DNA of 64,000 bases from Achromobacter xylosoxidans A8 (GCF_000165835.1 NC_014640.1:310001-374000); one strand, 5' to 3'. Counted from the stretch's first letter, positions 1 to 8,068 are shown. Numbers and translations are program-made. The notes: generated by a model not told the origin, from the sequence alone.

Positions 1-1
1 G

Positions 2-265
2 CCGCGCGGCGTGGCGCCGGCCCGCATCGAGCAATTGCAGCAGCAGGTGGCGCAGGCGCTCGAATCCGAAGAGGTTGTCGCGCAACTGCGCTTGCAGGGC
101 TCGCGGGTGAGGTTTGGCGATGCGGCCACCCTGGCGCGCAACATGGACGCCGTCCATCAGGCTTGGGCGGAACGCGCCCAGGCCTGGCGGGCGCGGCCGG
201 CTACAGGGACTCCGGGTCGCGTCGCAGCGAAAAGCCCTGCGCCTCGTTCATCGCCAGATAGCTGA
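2..265 (+). CDS. C-terminal end of a possible Bug-family (TctC-like) binding protein, partial
   Basis: An open frame enters from the left edge and stops at 265. It reads as the last helices of a periplasmic tripartite-tricarboxylate substrate-binding protein. The pattern is a helix with 'ARIEQLQQQVAQALESEEV', then a LRLQGSRV strand, then a final helix ending in W..RAQAW, which resembles the end of Bug/TctC proteins. The last 65 bases overlap the convergent exporter gene, and the basic Pro/Ser-rich tail after that point may be read-through of an old stop. The family call rests on a short fragment, so it is tentative. Confidence 0.5.
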   Translation, partial: PRGVAPARIEQLQQQVAQALESEEVVAQLRLQGSRVRFGDAATLARNMDAVHQAWAERAQAWRARPATGTPGRVAAKSPAPRSSPDS

Positions 266-1892
266 CGTTGCGCGACACCACCGGCGGCTTGTCGCCGGCA
301 TGCAGCGCGCGCACCTTGTCCAGCACCATCTTGTCCTCCAGCGTCATGCGGTCGATCATGCGCAGGTATTGCATCCAGCTTTCCACCAGGAATACTTCGC
401 GCCAGACCCCTTCGCGCTCCAGGTCGCGGAACAGCTGCCACTGCTGCGCGCCGTTGCGCAGCCGCATGAGCCGCAGCGGATGCGCCGCGCCGATCAGCGC
501 GGACAGCTTGTCTTTCTCGATCAGGTATTCGACCGCGACCAGCACCGCGCCGTGCTGCGTATTGAAGCCGGCCGCGGCCATGGTCGGCTCGGTGCTGTCG
601 GCGCGCGCCAGCGATGAGGTGTCCAGGTGTTCGGGCAGGCGCGAGCGGTACATGAGCGCGACGGTGATGCCCAGCATGATGCCGGCGGTGGCCAGGGCGC
701 CGGAAACGCCCATGGTGCCGGCAAAGTGGCCCCACATGAAGGACCCGGCCGCCAGGCCGCCGAAGATGGCCGTCTGGTACAGCGCCAGCGCGCGCGCCTT
801 GACCCAGTCGGGCACCAGCATCTGGACGGTGGTGTTGTAGGTGGCCAGCACCCCGATCCAGCAGCTGCCCGACAGCAGCAGCGCCGGAAAGGCCACCCAC
901 AAGGTGCCGGTCAGGCCCAGCGCCAGCAGGCAGGCGGCCAGCAGCGCGGCGGCCACGCTGACCAGGCCGCCCGCGCCCCAGGCGGCCTGCACCCGCCGCA
1001 CGAAGGCGCTGCCGAGGATGGCGCCCAGGCCCAGCGCGCCCAGCATGTAGCCGTACAGCAGTGCGCTGCCGCCTTCGTGTTCATGGGCCAGCAGCGGCAG
1101 CAATGCCCACAGCGCGCTGGCGGACAGCCCGAAGGCGAAGGACCGCAGCATCACCACGCGGGTCACGGTGGAATGCTGGGTGTAGCGCAGCGCCGCCACC
1201 ACGCCTTCCAGGATGCCTTCGGGCGGCAGGCGGCGCAGCGGCAGCTCGCGCCTCCAGCGCCAGATGGCCCAGATCAGGCCGCCATAGCAGAAGCAGTTCA
1301 GCAGGAACACCCAGGGCGCGCCCATGGCGCCCAGCAGCAGGCCGCCGATGGCCGGCCCGACCGCGCGCGCCACGTTGAAGTTGACGCTGTTCAGCAGCAC
1401 CGCGCTGCCGACGTGGGCGCGCGGCACCTGTTCGCCGACGGCGGCCTGCCAGGCCGGCGTGACGATGGCGCTGCCGATGGCAATACAGAAGACGGACGCG
1501 ATCAGCGTGATGGGATGCAGCAGCCCGGCGAAGGCCAGGATGGTGATGAAGACGCCGCCCGCCAGCTCCAGCAGCATGCCGGTCAGCATGACCTTGCGGC
1601 GGTCGTAGTTGTCGGCCAGCACCCCGGTCAGGATGGACAGCGCCACCAGCGGGAAGGCGGCGGCCACCTGGATCATGGCGACCATCAGCGGGCTGCTCTG
1701 CTCGGTGGTGATGATCCACGCGGCGGCGACGGATTGCGCCCAGGTGCCCAGGTTGGCGAACAGGTTGGCGATCCAGATGATGCGGAAGGCCGGAAACGCG
1801 AAGGGGGATAGCGTGCTCACCTGCAGCACGGGGGCGGGAGCGGCCTGCGCGTCCGCGGGCAGATCGGTGTTGGCCGAAACGGGTTGCAGCAT
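201..1892 (-). CDS. MFS exporter of the transmembrane secretion effector type (MFS_3) with C-terminal ABM-like domain
   Basis: The 563-residue protein has an N-terminal cytoplasmic stretch of about 30 residues followed by a twelve-helix Major Facilitator core. The loop motif between helices 2 and 3 is visible as GVLADNYDRRKVM. After the core (from about residue 440) comes a soluble region with GAVLVAVEYLIEKDK and FLVESWMQYLRMIDR. That matches the monooxygenase-like tail found in PF05977-type exporters related to the enterobactin exporter EntS. The likely role is proton-driven export of a small molecule across the inner membrane; the substrate is unknown. No siderophore genes are visible nearby. 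Confidence 0.8.
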   Translation of the reverse strand: MLQPVSANTDLPADAQAAPAPVLQVSTLSPFAFPAFRIIWIANLFANLGTWAQSVAAAWIITTEQSSPLMVAMIQVAAAFPLVALSILTGVLADNYDRRKVMLTGMLLELAGGVFITILAFAGLLHPITLIASVFCIAIGSAIVTPAWQAAVGEQVPRAHVGSAVLLNSVNFNVARAVGPAIGGLLLGAMGAPWVFLLNCFCYGGLIWAIWRWRRELPLRRLPPEGILEGVVAALRYTQHSTVTRVVMLRSFAFGLSASALWALLPLLAHEHEGGSALLYGYMLGALGLGAILGSAFVRRVQAAWGAGGLVSVAAALLAACLLALGLTGTLWVAFPALLLSGSCWIGVLATYNTTVQMLVPDWVKARALALYQTAIFGGLAAGSFMWGHFAGTMGVSGALATAGIMLGITVALMYRSRLPEHLDTSSLARADSTEPTMAAAGFNTQHGAVLVAVEYLIEKDKLSALIGAAHPLRLMRLRNGAQQWQLFRDLEREGVWREVFLVESWMQYLRMIDRMTLEDKMVLDKVRALHAGDKPPVVSRNVSYLAMNEAQGFSLRRDPESL

Positions 1893-2038
1893 GGAGTTCT
1901 TCCGGCGCGCCGGGTGGGCGCTCCTGTCGGGCGTGGTCTGGGTCGGGTAATGGTACGCCTAAGCCAGCGATCGATGGGAGCGCGCGCGGCCCCTCAGAGC
2001 GGCTGTGCGCCGCCCAGGGAGCTTGCTGCTTGCCAGCC

Positions 2039-2383
2039 CTACTGCTTGGCGGCGGGGGCCGCAGCCGGGGCCGGAGGATAAGCCTGATTCAGGTACTCCA
2101 CGATCAGCGGAACCTGGTCGGCGGGGATGGGGGCGCCGTAGGTGCCCACCATCTTCTTGACCTCGGCATCCCAGAAGCCCAACGGCATGGGCGGCTGGGA
2201 CGACACGTAGTCGACCGAATGGCACATCAGGCACAGGGCCGCGTGCTGCGCGCCCGCGCCCGTGCCGGGGTGCAGCGTGGCGGTTTCCTGGGGCAGCTTG
2301 ATCTCCAGGGCCTGGGCGGCCGGGGACAGACAGGCGCAGGCCAGCGCAAGCGCCGGCAGGCAGCGACGGAAATGGCGGTTCAT
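2039..2383 (-). CDS. Small c-type cytochrome, SorB-like
   Basis: A 114-residue secreted protein with a Sec signal peptide (residues 1-25, cleavage after AQA) and one heme-binding CLMCH motif at residues 51-55. Met66 in a PPMPLGF context is a candidate axial ligand. The tail is Ala/Pro-rich. It starts 10 bases after the molybdoenzyme gene on the same strand, which is the SorA-SorB arrangement. In that system the cytochrome accepts electrons from sulfite oxidation in the periplasm. The gene symbol is withheld because the function is inferred from context. Confidence 0.78.
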   Translation of the reverse strand: MNRHFRRCLPALALACACLSPAAQALEIKLPQETATLHPGTGAGAQHAALCLMCHSVDYVSSQPPMPLGFWDAEVKKMVGTYGAPIPADQVPLIVEYLNQAYPPAPAAAPAAKQ

Positions 2384-2393
2384 GGCGCTCTCC

Positions 2394-3629
2394 TCAGGCG
2401 GCGGTGACGCGGACGGCTTCGACCACGTTGCGCATGTAGCCGGCCGGGTTCCACAGCGGGTCCAGCGGCTGGGTGTCGCCGGCCATGTTGGTGGCGCGGA
2501 CCTTCAGCGTGTAGTCGCCGGCGGCCTTGGGCGTGAAGTCGGCATGCCATTCGCGGAAGGAATAGCGGCCCAGGTCCTTTCCCAGCTTGGCGGCCTGCCA
2601 GGTCTTGCCGTCGTCGGACGAGAACTGGACCTCGCGTATGCCCTTGCCGCCGTCGAAGGCGATGCCCCGCACCTGCACCGGCTTGCCGCGGGCGACGCGC
2701 GCGCCCGCGCTCAGGCTGGTGATGAAGCTGCGCACGTTGTAGCGGCCGATGGGGCGGGTCTTTTCCGGGGCCTTGCCCGGCGGCGTGCAGGCGCAATCGT
2801 TGTCGGGGATGCGATAGGCCTTCTGCATCCAGAAGCCGTCGAATTCCTTGTCCAGCACTTTGATGTCGGCCAGGTGCTTGACCCAGTAGGTGCCGTAGTA
2901 CCCCGGCACCACCAGGCGCACGGGATAGCCGTTGAGCATGGGCAGGTCGGCGCCGTTCATGGCGTAAGCCAGCATGACCTCGCCGTCCAGCGCGTGGGCG
3001 ACGTCCAGCGCCTTGACGAACTCGGGCGTGCCGGGCAGCACCGGCCGGTCCAGGCCTTCGAACGAGATCTGGCGCGCATCGGCGCGGATACCGGCTTTTT
3101 CCAGGACGCGCTTGAGCGGGATGCCCAGCCAGCGGGCATTGCCCATGGCGCCGTTGCCCGACTGCCCGCCGCCCACGCGCGGCACGAAAAAGCCGCGGCT
3201 GTTGCCCGAGCACTGGGTGACCGCCACCAGTTCCACTGGCTTGCCGAATTGCTGCTTCAGGTCGGCCAGCGACAGGTCCAGGGGCTTGTCCACCAGGCCG
3301 CTGACCTTGATGCGGTAGGTGTTCAGGTCGATCGCGGTGGGGATGTTGCCCAGGTGATAGCGCACGAAGAAGGCGTCGTTGGGCGTGATGAGGTTTTCGT
3401 TGAAGACCGAGAACGGCGTTTCCAGCTGCGGCGGGCGCGAGGTTTGGCGGATCAGGGGCCGTTTTTGCGGATAGGCGATCAACTCGCGCTCGCCATTGGC
3501 GAACGGCAGGGTGACGGTGGCCGGCGCCGCCAGGCTGGTCAGCGCATGGCCGGCCAGCGTGCCGGTCGCGCCCAGCGTACAGGCCTGGCGCAGGAAGCGC
3601 CGGCGCCCATTCGGGTCGAATGTGCTCAT
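2394..3629 (-). CDS. Sulfite oxidase-family molybdopterin oxidoreductase, SorA-like
   Basis: The 411-residue protein begins with a twin-arginine signal (GRRRFLRQ at residues 9-16). An oxidoreductase molybdopterin-binding domain follows, with VTQCSGNSRGFF, where Cys140 is the expected molybdenum ligand. The C-terminal part is the Ig-like Mo-co dimerisation domain, seen as the strands around 'RGIAFDGGKGIREVQFSSDDGKTW'-like sequence at about residues 320-350. It is exported folded by Tat. With the adjacent cytochrome it would form a periplasmic sulfite:cytochrome c oxidoreductase. Other members of this fold act on other sulfur or nitrogen compounds, so the substrate is inferred. Confidence 0.82.
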   Translation of the reverse strand: MSTFDPNGRRRFLRQACTLGATGTLAGHALTSLAAPATVTLPFANGERELIAYPQKRPLIRQTSRPPQLETPFSVFNENLITPNDAFFVRYHLGNIPTAIDLNTYRIKVSGLVDKPLDLSLADLKQQFGKPVELVAVTQCSGNSRGFFVPRVGGGQSGNGAMGNARWLGIPLKRVLEKAGIRADARQISFEGLDRPVLPGTPEFVKALDVAHALDGEVMLAYAMNGADLPMLNGYPVRLVVPGYYGTYWVKHLADIKVLDKEFDGFWMQKAYRIPDNDCACTPPGKAPEKTRPIGRYNVRSFITSLSAGARVARGKPVQVRGIAFDGGKGIREVQFSSDDGKTWQAAKLGKDLGRYSFREWHADFTPKAAGDYTLKVRATNMAGDTQPLDPLWNPAGYMRNVVEAVRVTAA

Positions 3630-3754
3630 CTTGCTGTCTCCTCGTTCTTGTCAGCGCCCTGCCCCCGGCGCATTCACACGAGGCTACGCGCCACGGCCTG
3701 ACAAATGCGTTAACGTCCGCGCTGCCCATTCCAATTTCCGCGTTTTTCGCTTCG

Positions 3755-4150
3755 ATGATCCTGACATTCAACAAGCGCGCCTTCGCTGCGCTACTGGCCG
3801 TAACCGCGCTGGAAGCGCTGATCGCCACCCTGGGCGCGCCCTATCCCTTGCTGCGTGGCTTCGTGGGCGACGTGGTGGCGGTGGGCTGGGCCTATCTGGT
3901 GTATCGCAGCTTCATCCGCGCGGATGTGCTGCCGCTGGCGCTGGCCGCGCTGTTCACCGGCTACGCGGTGGAGCTGGGCCAATACCTGGCTCGGCATTTC
4001 GGCTGGCGGCTGGAGCAGCCGCTATTGCGCATCGTCGTGGGCAGCGTGCCCGATTGGTGGGACATGCTGGCCTACACGTTGGGATTTGTGCTGGTGCTGG
4101 CGCTGGCCGCCTGGAACCGGCGGCGGGGCGCCACGTTGCGCGGCGCCTGA
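3755..4150 (+). CDS. DUF2809-family membrane protein
   Basis: About 131 residues if started at the ATG at 3755, which gives a MILTFNKRAFAALLAVTALE start that runs straight into the first membrane helix. A longer upstream frame exists but gives a non-membrane extension. Four hydrophobic helices are visible, with conserved-looking GDVVAVGWAYLVYR, GYAVELGQYL and GSVPDWWDMLAYTLG segments, typical of DUF2809. The function is unknown. It is divergent from the sulfite dehydrogenase pair, with 125 bases between them. Confidence 0.75.
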   Translation: MILTFNKRAFAALLAVTALEALIATLGAPYPLLRGFVGDVVAVGWAYLVYRSFIRADVLPLALAALFTGYAVELGQYLARHFGWRLEQPLLRIVVGSVPDWWDMLAYTLGFVLVLALAAWNRRRGATLRGA

Positions 4151-4194
4151 GCGCTTTTCGTCTGGCCGCGAGCGCCAGGCTTTCCACCCGGAAA

Positions 4195-4410
4195 TCAGCC
4201 TGCCTGGCAGACCGGCGCGTCGTCATGCGCGCGCGCGGCGGGCTTGGCCGCTCGCAGCGGTTGCAGCCGGGCATTGCGGAACGGCGCGAAGAGCTCGGCC
4301 CAGGACGAAGGAAACAGCGGAGTGGCATGGCGCACGGCGTCGCGGCGGGCGTAGTGCGTCAGCAGTTGTTGGCCGATCGGGGCGTCTCCCAGGGGGTGGC
4401 GGGTATTCAT
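4195..4410 (-). CDS. Possible small protein, 71 residues, unknown
   Basis: An open frame starting MNTRHPLGDAPIGQQLL runs for 71 residues, with a weak GGAAAT upstream of the ATG. It has no hydrophobic segment and ends in a Cys near the C terminus. It contains a plausible short hydrophobic-aromatic stretch (LFPSSWAELFAPF) and no known domain. It is divergent from the di-iron protein operon, and a degenerate GGTACAATG sequence lies just upstream (4434-4449), so it could share control with that locus. I do not recognise it, and it may be non-coding. Confidence 0.4.
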   Translation of the reverse strand: MNTRHPLGDAPIGQQLLTHYARRDAVRHATPLFPSSWAELFAPFRNARLQPLRAAKPAARAHDDAPVCQAG

Positions 4411-4433
4411 GGTATTTCCGTATTGCATTGAAA

Positions 4434-4449
4434 GTGTATTCATTGTACC
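4434..4449. promoter_or_regulatory. Weak candidate copy of the locus operator
   Basis: On the minus strand this reads GGTACAATGAATACAC, close to the GGTATACAATG core found at 4577 but missing two bases. It lies upstream of the possible small gene ending at 4195. It is the weakest member of the set. Confidence 0.25.
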
Positions 4450-4577
4450 TACGCGCATTCATCCGGGCAAGTGCGGTGCTTGCGAGCCAAGTCATTGATC
4501 CGTAAGTACTGTCCCTGTTTATTGAGCAAGCTCTGACCGATCTCCGGGATTGCCCTAGCAGTTCAAAATAGTAGACG

Positions 4578-4592
4578 GTATACAATGTTCAT
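4578..4592. promoter_or_regulatory. Candidate GntR operator upstream of the di-iron protein operon
   Basis: The 15 bases GTATACAATGTTCAT here are identical to those at 9895-9909, upstream of the aldehyde dehydrogenase. They contain a palindromic GTATAC and a TACAAT hexamer that would serve as a -10 element. A bound repressor would therefore block transcription. The site lies 55 bases before the ATG at 4647. Assignment to the GntR protein at 6485-7204 is an inference from co-location. Confidence 0.6.
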
Positions 4593-4646
4593 CATTCCCG
4601 GGCTAAGAACAGCCTGGAGTCTTCACCACTGGACCTGGAGCGCGTC

Positions 4647-5378
4647 ATGGCTGAACTGATGAACCGAGATGAATTCCGTACCGCGTTGGAAAACGCGATC
4701 AAGGGCAAGAGCGCCAACGCCTCGCCCTTTTCCATCGCCTGGGCAGAGGGCAAGCTCAGCCGCCAGCATCTGCAGCGCTGGGCCGAGAACCACTACCACT
4801 ACGTGGGTCCGTTCGCCGATTACCTGGGCTACCTGTACGCCCGCACGCCCGACTCCTACACCGAGGCCAAGGACTTCCTGCTGGCCAATATGTATGAAGA
4901 GGAAATCGGCGGCGACCGCCACACGGATCTGCTGATCCGTTTTGCCGAAGCCTGCGGCACCACCCGCGAACGGGTCGTCAACCCTGACAACATGTCGCCC
5001 ACCACGCGCGCCCTGCAAAGCTGGTGCTACGCCGTGGCCATGCGCGAGGACCCCATCGTGGCGGTGGCCGGGCTGGTGGTGGGCCTGGAATCGCAAGTGC
5101 CGTCGATCTACCGCAAGCAGACCCCGACCCTGCGCGAGAAGTACGGCTTTACCGACGAGGAAGTGGAATTCTTCGACCTGCATATCGTGTCCGACGAAAT
5201 CCACGGCGAACGCGGCTATCAAATCGTGCTGGAGCACGCCAACACGGTGGACCTGCAGCAGCGCTGCCTGAAGATCTGCGAGATCGGCGCCCAGATGCGG
5301 CTGCTGTACACGACCGCGCTCTACACCGACTACGTGCAGCAGGAAATCACGCTGCCCGAACTGGGCCTTGCCGCCTGA
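4647..5378 (+). CDS. Heme-oxygenase-like di-iron protein (HDO; TenA/PqqC/CADD fold)
   Basis: The 243-residue soluble helical protein carries a full set of candidate di-iron ligands. They are Glu85-x6-His92, then Glu148 (GLESQVP), then His179-x3-Asp183-x2-His186 (HIVSDEIH). This order and spacing fit the CADD-type heme-oxygenase-like di-iron oxidases. Family members activate O2 for N-oxygenation, fatty-acid decarboxylation or C-C cleavage. TenA and PqqC share the fold but lack this set of ligands. GGAG is seven bases before the ATG. Two ferredoxins follow and a matching reductase is encoded in the same locus, which fits a di-iron enzyme needing reducing power. The substrate is unknown. Confidence 0.75.
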   Translation: MAELMNRDEFRTALENAIKGKSANASPFSIAWAEGKLSRQHLQRWAENHYHYVGPFADYLGYLYARTPDSYTEAKDFLLANMYEEEIGGDRHTDLLIRFAEACGTTRERVVNPDNMSPTTRALQSWCYAVAMREDPIVAVAGLVVGLESQVPSIYRKQTPTLREKYGFTDEEVEFFDLHIVSDEIHGERGYQIVLEHANTVDLQQRCLKICEIGAQMRLLYTTALYTDYVQQEITLPELGLAA

Positions 5379-5386
5379 GCACATCG

Positions 5387-5421
5387 CGCGGCCGTCCGGT
5401 GCGTTGTGCCGGACGGCCGCG
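5387..5421. other. Strong intergenic hairpin between di-iron protein and first ferredoxin
   Basis: A perfect 13-base-pair stem (CGCGGCCGTCCGG with its complement) closes a nine-base loop TGCGTTGTG. No T run follows, so it is unlikely to be a simple intrinsic terminator. It may stabilise the upstream mRNA or set different expression levels for the oxygenase and its ferredoxins. Confidence 0.6.
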
Positions 5422-5448
5422 GCCCGCAGATCCCAGAGCAGAAAACCC

Positions 5449-5748
5449 ATGCCTACCATCGTGTTTCATAAGGGCGGCCAGACCTACACCGACGTGGTGA
5501 AGGACAACACCAACCTGGTGGTGCGGGCCGGCATCAAGCAGTTTCCGTATCCGCATCTGCGCTACGAATGTGGCATGGGCAAGTGCGCCAAGTGCGCCTG
5601 CCGCGTGCTGGCCGGGGCCGAGCATTTGCCGCCGGTCAACTGGAAGGAAAAGAAGCAGCTGGGCGAGCGGATCGACCAGGGCTACCGGCTGGCGTGCCAG
5701 CTCTGGCTTACCAGCGACATCGAGCTGGTCCAGGACCTGGAGGCATAG
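5449..5748 (+). CDS. [2Fe-2S] plant-type ferredoxin
   Basis: A 99-residue protein with the plant-type cluster pattern Cys41-x4-Cys46-x2-Cys49 and a distant Cys83 (GYRLACQLW). An extra Cys51 sits in the loop. It lacks a signal peptide, so it is cytoplasmic. It lies 70 bases after the di-iron protein gene, separated by a strong hairpin, and is followed after 5 bases by a small unknown gene. The inferred role is electron delivery to the di-iron protein. Confidence 0.85.
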   Translation: MPTIVFHKGGQTYTDVVKDNTNLVVRAGIKQFPYPHLRYECGMGKCAKCACRVLAGAEHLPPVNWKEKKQLGERIDQGYRLACQLWLTSDIELVQDLEA

Positions 5749-5753
5749 CGGCG

Positions 5754-6083
5754 ATGGACCCGGTGTACGTCATATTGACCAGCAAGCCTGGGGTGTTCCG
5801 TACGGAAGCGGACCAGGGTGCGGTGGACATCCTGGAAACCTACGACTACGCCTTCTACGGCCGTGCGCTGGCGGTCTACTGCATCGCCCGCCTGCATGGC
5901 GACACCAAGCTGGTCGTCACCGAGGAAACCCCGCCTTACGTGGTGAACCGCGTGCCTTCCAAATTCCTGGAAAAGTTCGCGTCAGTAGAAGCGGCCCGCA
6001 AGGAACTCGCCCACTTGACGCGCTTTGGCAGCATGGAATCGACTTTGACGCTGCGCCCGGGCGCGGTCGCAGCGGAGCATTGA
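5754..6083 (+). CDS. Unknown 109-residue protein between two ferredoxins
   Basis: I do not recognise this family. The protein starts MDPVYVILTSKPGVFRTE and reads as alternating strands and helices, with an aromatic-rich middle (ETYDYAFYGRALAVY) and no Cys cluster. It has no signal or membrane segment. It is tightly packed, 5 bases after the first ferredoxin stop and 5 bases before the second ferredoxin start, with GGAGG inside the upstream gene end as its ribosome site. The position suggests a small effector or third electron-transfer partner of the di-iron enzyme. This is a context-only inference. Confidence 0.75.
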   Translation: MDPVYVILTSKPGVFRTEADQGAVDILETYDYAFYGRALAVYCIARLHGDTKLVVTEETPPYVVNRVPSKFLEKFASVEAARKELAHLTRFGSMESTLTLRPGAVAAEH

Positions 6084-6088
6084 ACAAT

Positions 6089-6430
6089 ATGGTCCAGATC
6101 ACATTCATTTCCAATGGCGGCCTGGTCGCCACGGCGCCCGAGAACAGCAATCTGCTGCGCGTGTCGCTCAAGGAAAAGGGCGGCATTCCCTTCAAGTGCG
6201 GGGGCGGCCTGTGCGGCACCTGCAAGTGCCGCATCGAGGAAGGCCTGGAAAACACCGACGCCATCAAGCCGAAGGAGCGCAAGCACCTGCGCCCGGAGGA
6301 TTTCGAGGCCGGCTACCGCATGGCGTGCCAGACCTTCGTCAATGGCGACGTGAAGGTTTCGTGGGTGATCCAGAACGGCAAGGGCGTGGTGGTCGGCGCG
6401 GCGTCGGATCCTGTCGAAGCGGCGACCTGA
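6089..6430 (+). CDS. Second [2Fe-2S] plant-type ferredoxin
   Basis: A 113-residue ferredoxin with Cys37-x4-Cys42-x2-Cys45 (CGGGLCGTCKC) and Cys80 (GYRMACQTF). The fourth-Cys region closely resembles that of the first ferredoxin, which suggests an old duplication. The C-terminal extension of about 25 residues (VSWVIQNGKG onward) is absent from the first copy. It is the last gene of the di-iron operon and is convergent with the GntR regulator. Confidence 0.85.
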   Translation: MVQITFISNGGLVATAPENSNLLRVSLKEKGGIPFKCGGGLCGTCKCRIEEGLENTDAIKPKERKHLRPEDFEAGYRMACQTFVNGDVKVSWVIQNGKGVVVGAASDPVEAAT

Positions 6431-6438
6431 GGGCGGCT

Positions 6439-6482
6439 GCCCGCCAGGACGCGGCGGGCCTCGACCGGCTTATGCGCGGTCG
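6439..6482. other. Two adjacent hairpins between convergent genes
   Basis: GCCCGCC pairs with GGCGGGC (6439-6459), and CGACCG pairs with CGGTCG (6462-6482). They lie in the 54-base gap between the ferredoxin and the GntR gene. There is no T run on either strand, so this is only a possible bidirectional stop signal. Confidence 0.4.
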
Positions 6483-6484
6483 GC

Positions 6485-7204
6485 TCAGGCCACCGATGCG
6501 TGCGGCTGCTGCTGTGCTTCCGTATAAGCCTTGGCGGCGTTGTGCACGTGCTGGCTGGCCAGCAGCGCGGCCAGGTCGCCGTTGCCGGCGATGACGGCAT
6601 TGAGGATCTGGGAATGCTCGTCCCAGTTCTGTTTGGCGCGCAGCATGTTGCTGGGCGCGAACAGCAGCGCTGTGCGGTCGCGCAGCGAACGCATCAGGTC
6701 GGTCAGCACCACGTTGCCGCCGATGGTGGCCAGCATTTCGTGGAACTGGGAGTTCAGCGCCAGGAACTTGTCCAGCTGCTCGCTGCGGGCGGCTTCGGTG
6801 CCTTCGCGCAGGAAAGCCTGCAGGCGTTCGACGGTCTTTTCGTCGCGGCGCTGCGCCGCGAGCTTGGCGTTCAGGCCTTCCAGCGTGGCGCGCACTTCCA
6901 CCATGTCGTAGGCGACCGCGTCGGACAGCACCGACACGGACGCGCCGCGGCGCGGCTCGATAGTCACCAGGCCTTCGGCGGCCAGGGCGCGCAGCGCCTC
7001 GCGCACCGGGATGCGCGACACGCCCATTTCTTCGGACAGGCGGCCTTCGACCAGGCGATCGCCAGGCGTAAATTCGCCGCTCAGGATGCGCTCGCGCAGC
7101 TTGTCGCGGATGACGGCGAACAACTGCGGATGCTGCTCGCCGATCTTCAGCGGGGCGGAGTGCTGCGTTTCTGCGGCTTGCGGGCTGACGGGTGAGGTTG
7201 TCAT
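6485..7204 (-). CDS. GntR-family transcriptional regulator, FCD (FadR-like) type
   Basis: A 239-residue regulator with an N-terminal winged helix (LRERILSGEFTPGDRL, then LSEEMGVSRIPVREALRAL) and an all-helical FCD ligand domain with DEHSQILNAV near the end. Such proteins usually repress catabolic operons until a carboxylate-like ligand binds. I place the start at 7204. An upstream ATG at 7240 falls inside a candidate operator (ATACA and TGTAT half-sites). Related sequences upstream of the di-iron operon, both transporters and the aldehyde dehydrogenase make it the probable local regulator, with autoregulation. Confidence 0.85.
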   Translation of the reverse strand: MTTSPVSPQAAETQHSAPLKIGEQHPQLFAVIRDKLRERILSGEFTPGDRLVEGRLSEEMGVSRIPVREALRALAAEGLVTIEPRRGASVSVLSDAVAYDMVEVRATLEGLNAKLAAQRRDEKTVERLQAFLREGTEAARSEQLDKFLALNSQFHEMLATIGGNVVLTDLMRSLRDRTALLFAPSNMLRAKQNWDEHSQILNAVIAGNGDLAALLASQHVHNAAKAYTEAQQQPHASVA

Positions 7205-7225
7205 GGCGAGCAGGTTCGGCTTAAT

Positions 7226-7251
7226 GGATACAGTCTCCATTGTATTACCGG
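7226..7251. promoter_or_regulatory. Candidate GntR operator (autoregulation)
   Basis: The bases read GGATACA, a spacer of eight, then TGTATTACC. These are two inverted ATACA/TGTAT half-sites just before the GntR start. On the gene's strand part of it reads CGGTAATACAATGG, nearly the CGGTATACAATG seen at 4576. Confidence 0.45.
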
Positions 7252-7283
7252 GTGTAGCCGCGTGGCTTTGGGGGCGAACCGCA

Positions 7284-8027
7284 TCAGTGTCCCCAAAAAG
7301 CCTTGGCCAGCACACCCAGCGCGCCCAAGGCGCATACCGCCAGCAGCACGCCGCGCACGGCGCGCGGCGGCAGGCGGTGGCGCAACCGGTTGGAGACCGC
7401 AAAACCGGCCAGCAGGAAAGGCGCCAGGCTGAGCGCCAGCCCGGCGTGATAGCCCGTGTAGCGCTTGGCCCAGGCCAGCATCGCCAGCGAGAAGATCGAG
7501 CCCAGGAACAGCACCATGCCGAGCGTGGCGCGCAGGCGCGGCGGCGCCGCGTGCTGCATCACGATGGCAATGGGCGGCGCGCCCACCGAGGTCATGGTGC
7601 CCATGATGCCGGAGGCCACGCCCGCGCCGGACACGCGCCCGGGCGTGGCGGAAAAGTGCAGGCCCGCCGCGCTCAGCGCCACGGCCACCAGGATCAGCCC
7701 GGCAAATAGCACGCCCAGCGCCTGCGGCGCGAAGCGCGTCATGGCGTAGATGGCGATCAGCGTGCCGACGGCGCGGCCCGCCAGCGCGTAGGACACCGAG
7801 GGCCAGTCGATGGCGGCGCGCTCGCGCAGCGCGGTCAAGAGCGAAATGAAGCCGCCCAGTGTCAGCAGCGGCCCCGGCGCCAATTGGGGAAAGAACATGG
7901 CCGCCACCGGCGCCGCGAACATGGCGAAGCCCACGCCGCCCACGCCCTGCGCGATCGCGGCGCCGAACACCACGGCGGCCATGGTGGCGTACTGGAGAAG
8001 ATCGGGGTACGGCAGGGAAGATGTCAT
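7284..8027 (-). CDS. TauE/SafE-family membrane permease
   Basis: A 247-residue integral membrane protein with about eight helices and the family's duplicated glycine-rich segments (AAIAQGVGGVGFAMFAAP and VASGIMGTMTSVGAPP). The family exports or imports small anions such as sulfite, sulfoacetate and other organosulfur or carboxylate compounds. It is divergent from the large transporter at 8257, and both promoters carry GTATAC. It probably moves the substrate or a waste anion of this pathway, but the substrate is unknown. Confidence 0.82.
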   Translation of the reverse strand: MTSSLPYPDLLQYATMAAVVFGAAIAQGVGGVGFAMFAAPVAAMFFPQLAPGPLLTLGGFISLLTALRERAAIDWPSVSYALAGRAVGTLIAIYAMTRFAPQALGVLFAGLILVAVALSAAGLHFSATPGRVSGAGVASGIMGTMTSVGAPPIAIVMQHAAPPRLRATLGMVLFLGSIFSLAMLAWAKRYTGYHAGLALSLAPFLLAGFAVSNRLRHRLPPRAVRGVLLAVCALGALGVLAKAFWGH

Positions 8028-8048
8028 GCCTGGATGTGTTCTTACTAT

Positions 8049-8054
8049 GTATAC
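8049..8054. promoter_or_regulatory. GTATAC core upstream of the TauE-like permease
   Basis: GTATAC lies 22 bases upstream of the permease start, in the context CTATGTATACGATAG. It is one of two copies in the 229-base divergent region and is a candidate site for the GntR regulator. Confidence 0.45.
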
Positions 8055-8068
8055 GATAGTCTATTAAG

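Noticed and set aside
7205..7402. N-terminal extension of the GntR regulator
   Set aside because: The added sequence lies over the candidate operator and into the downstream end of the permease gene region, with no ribosome site. The start at 7204 fits the family length.
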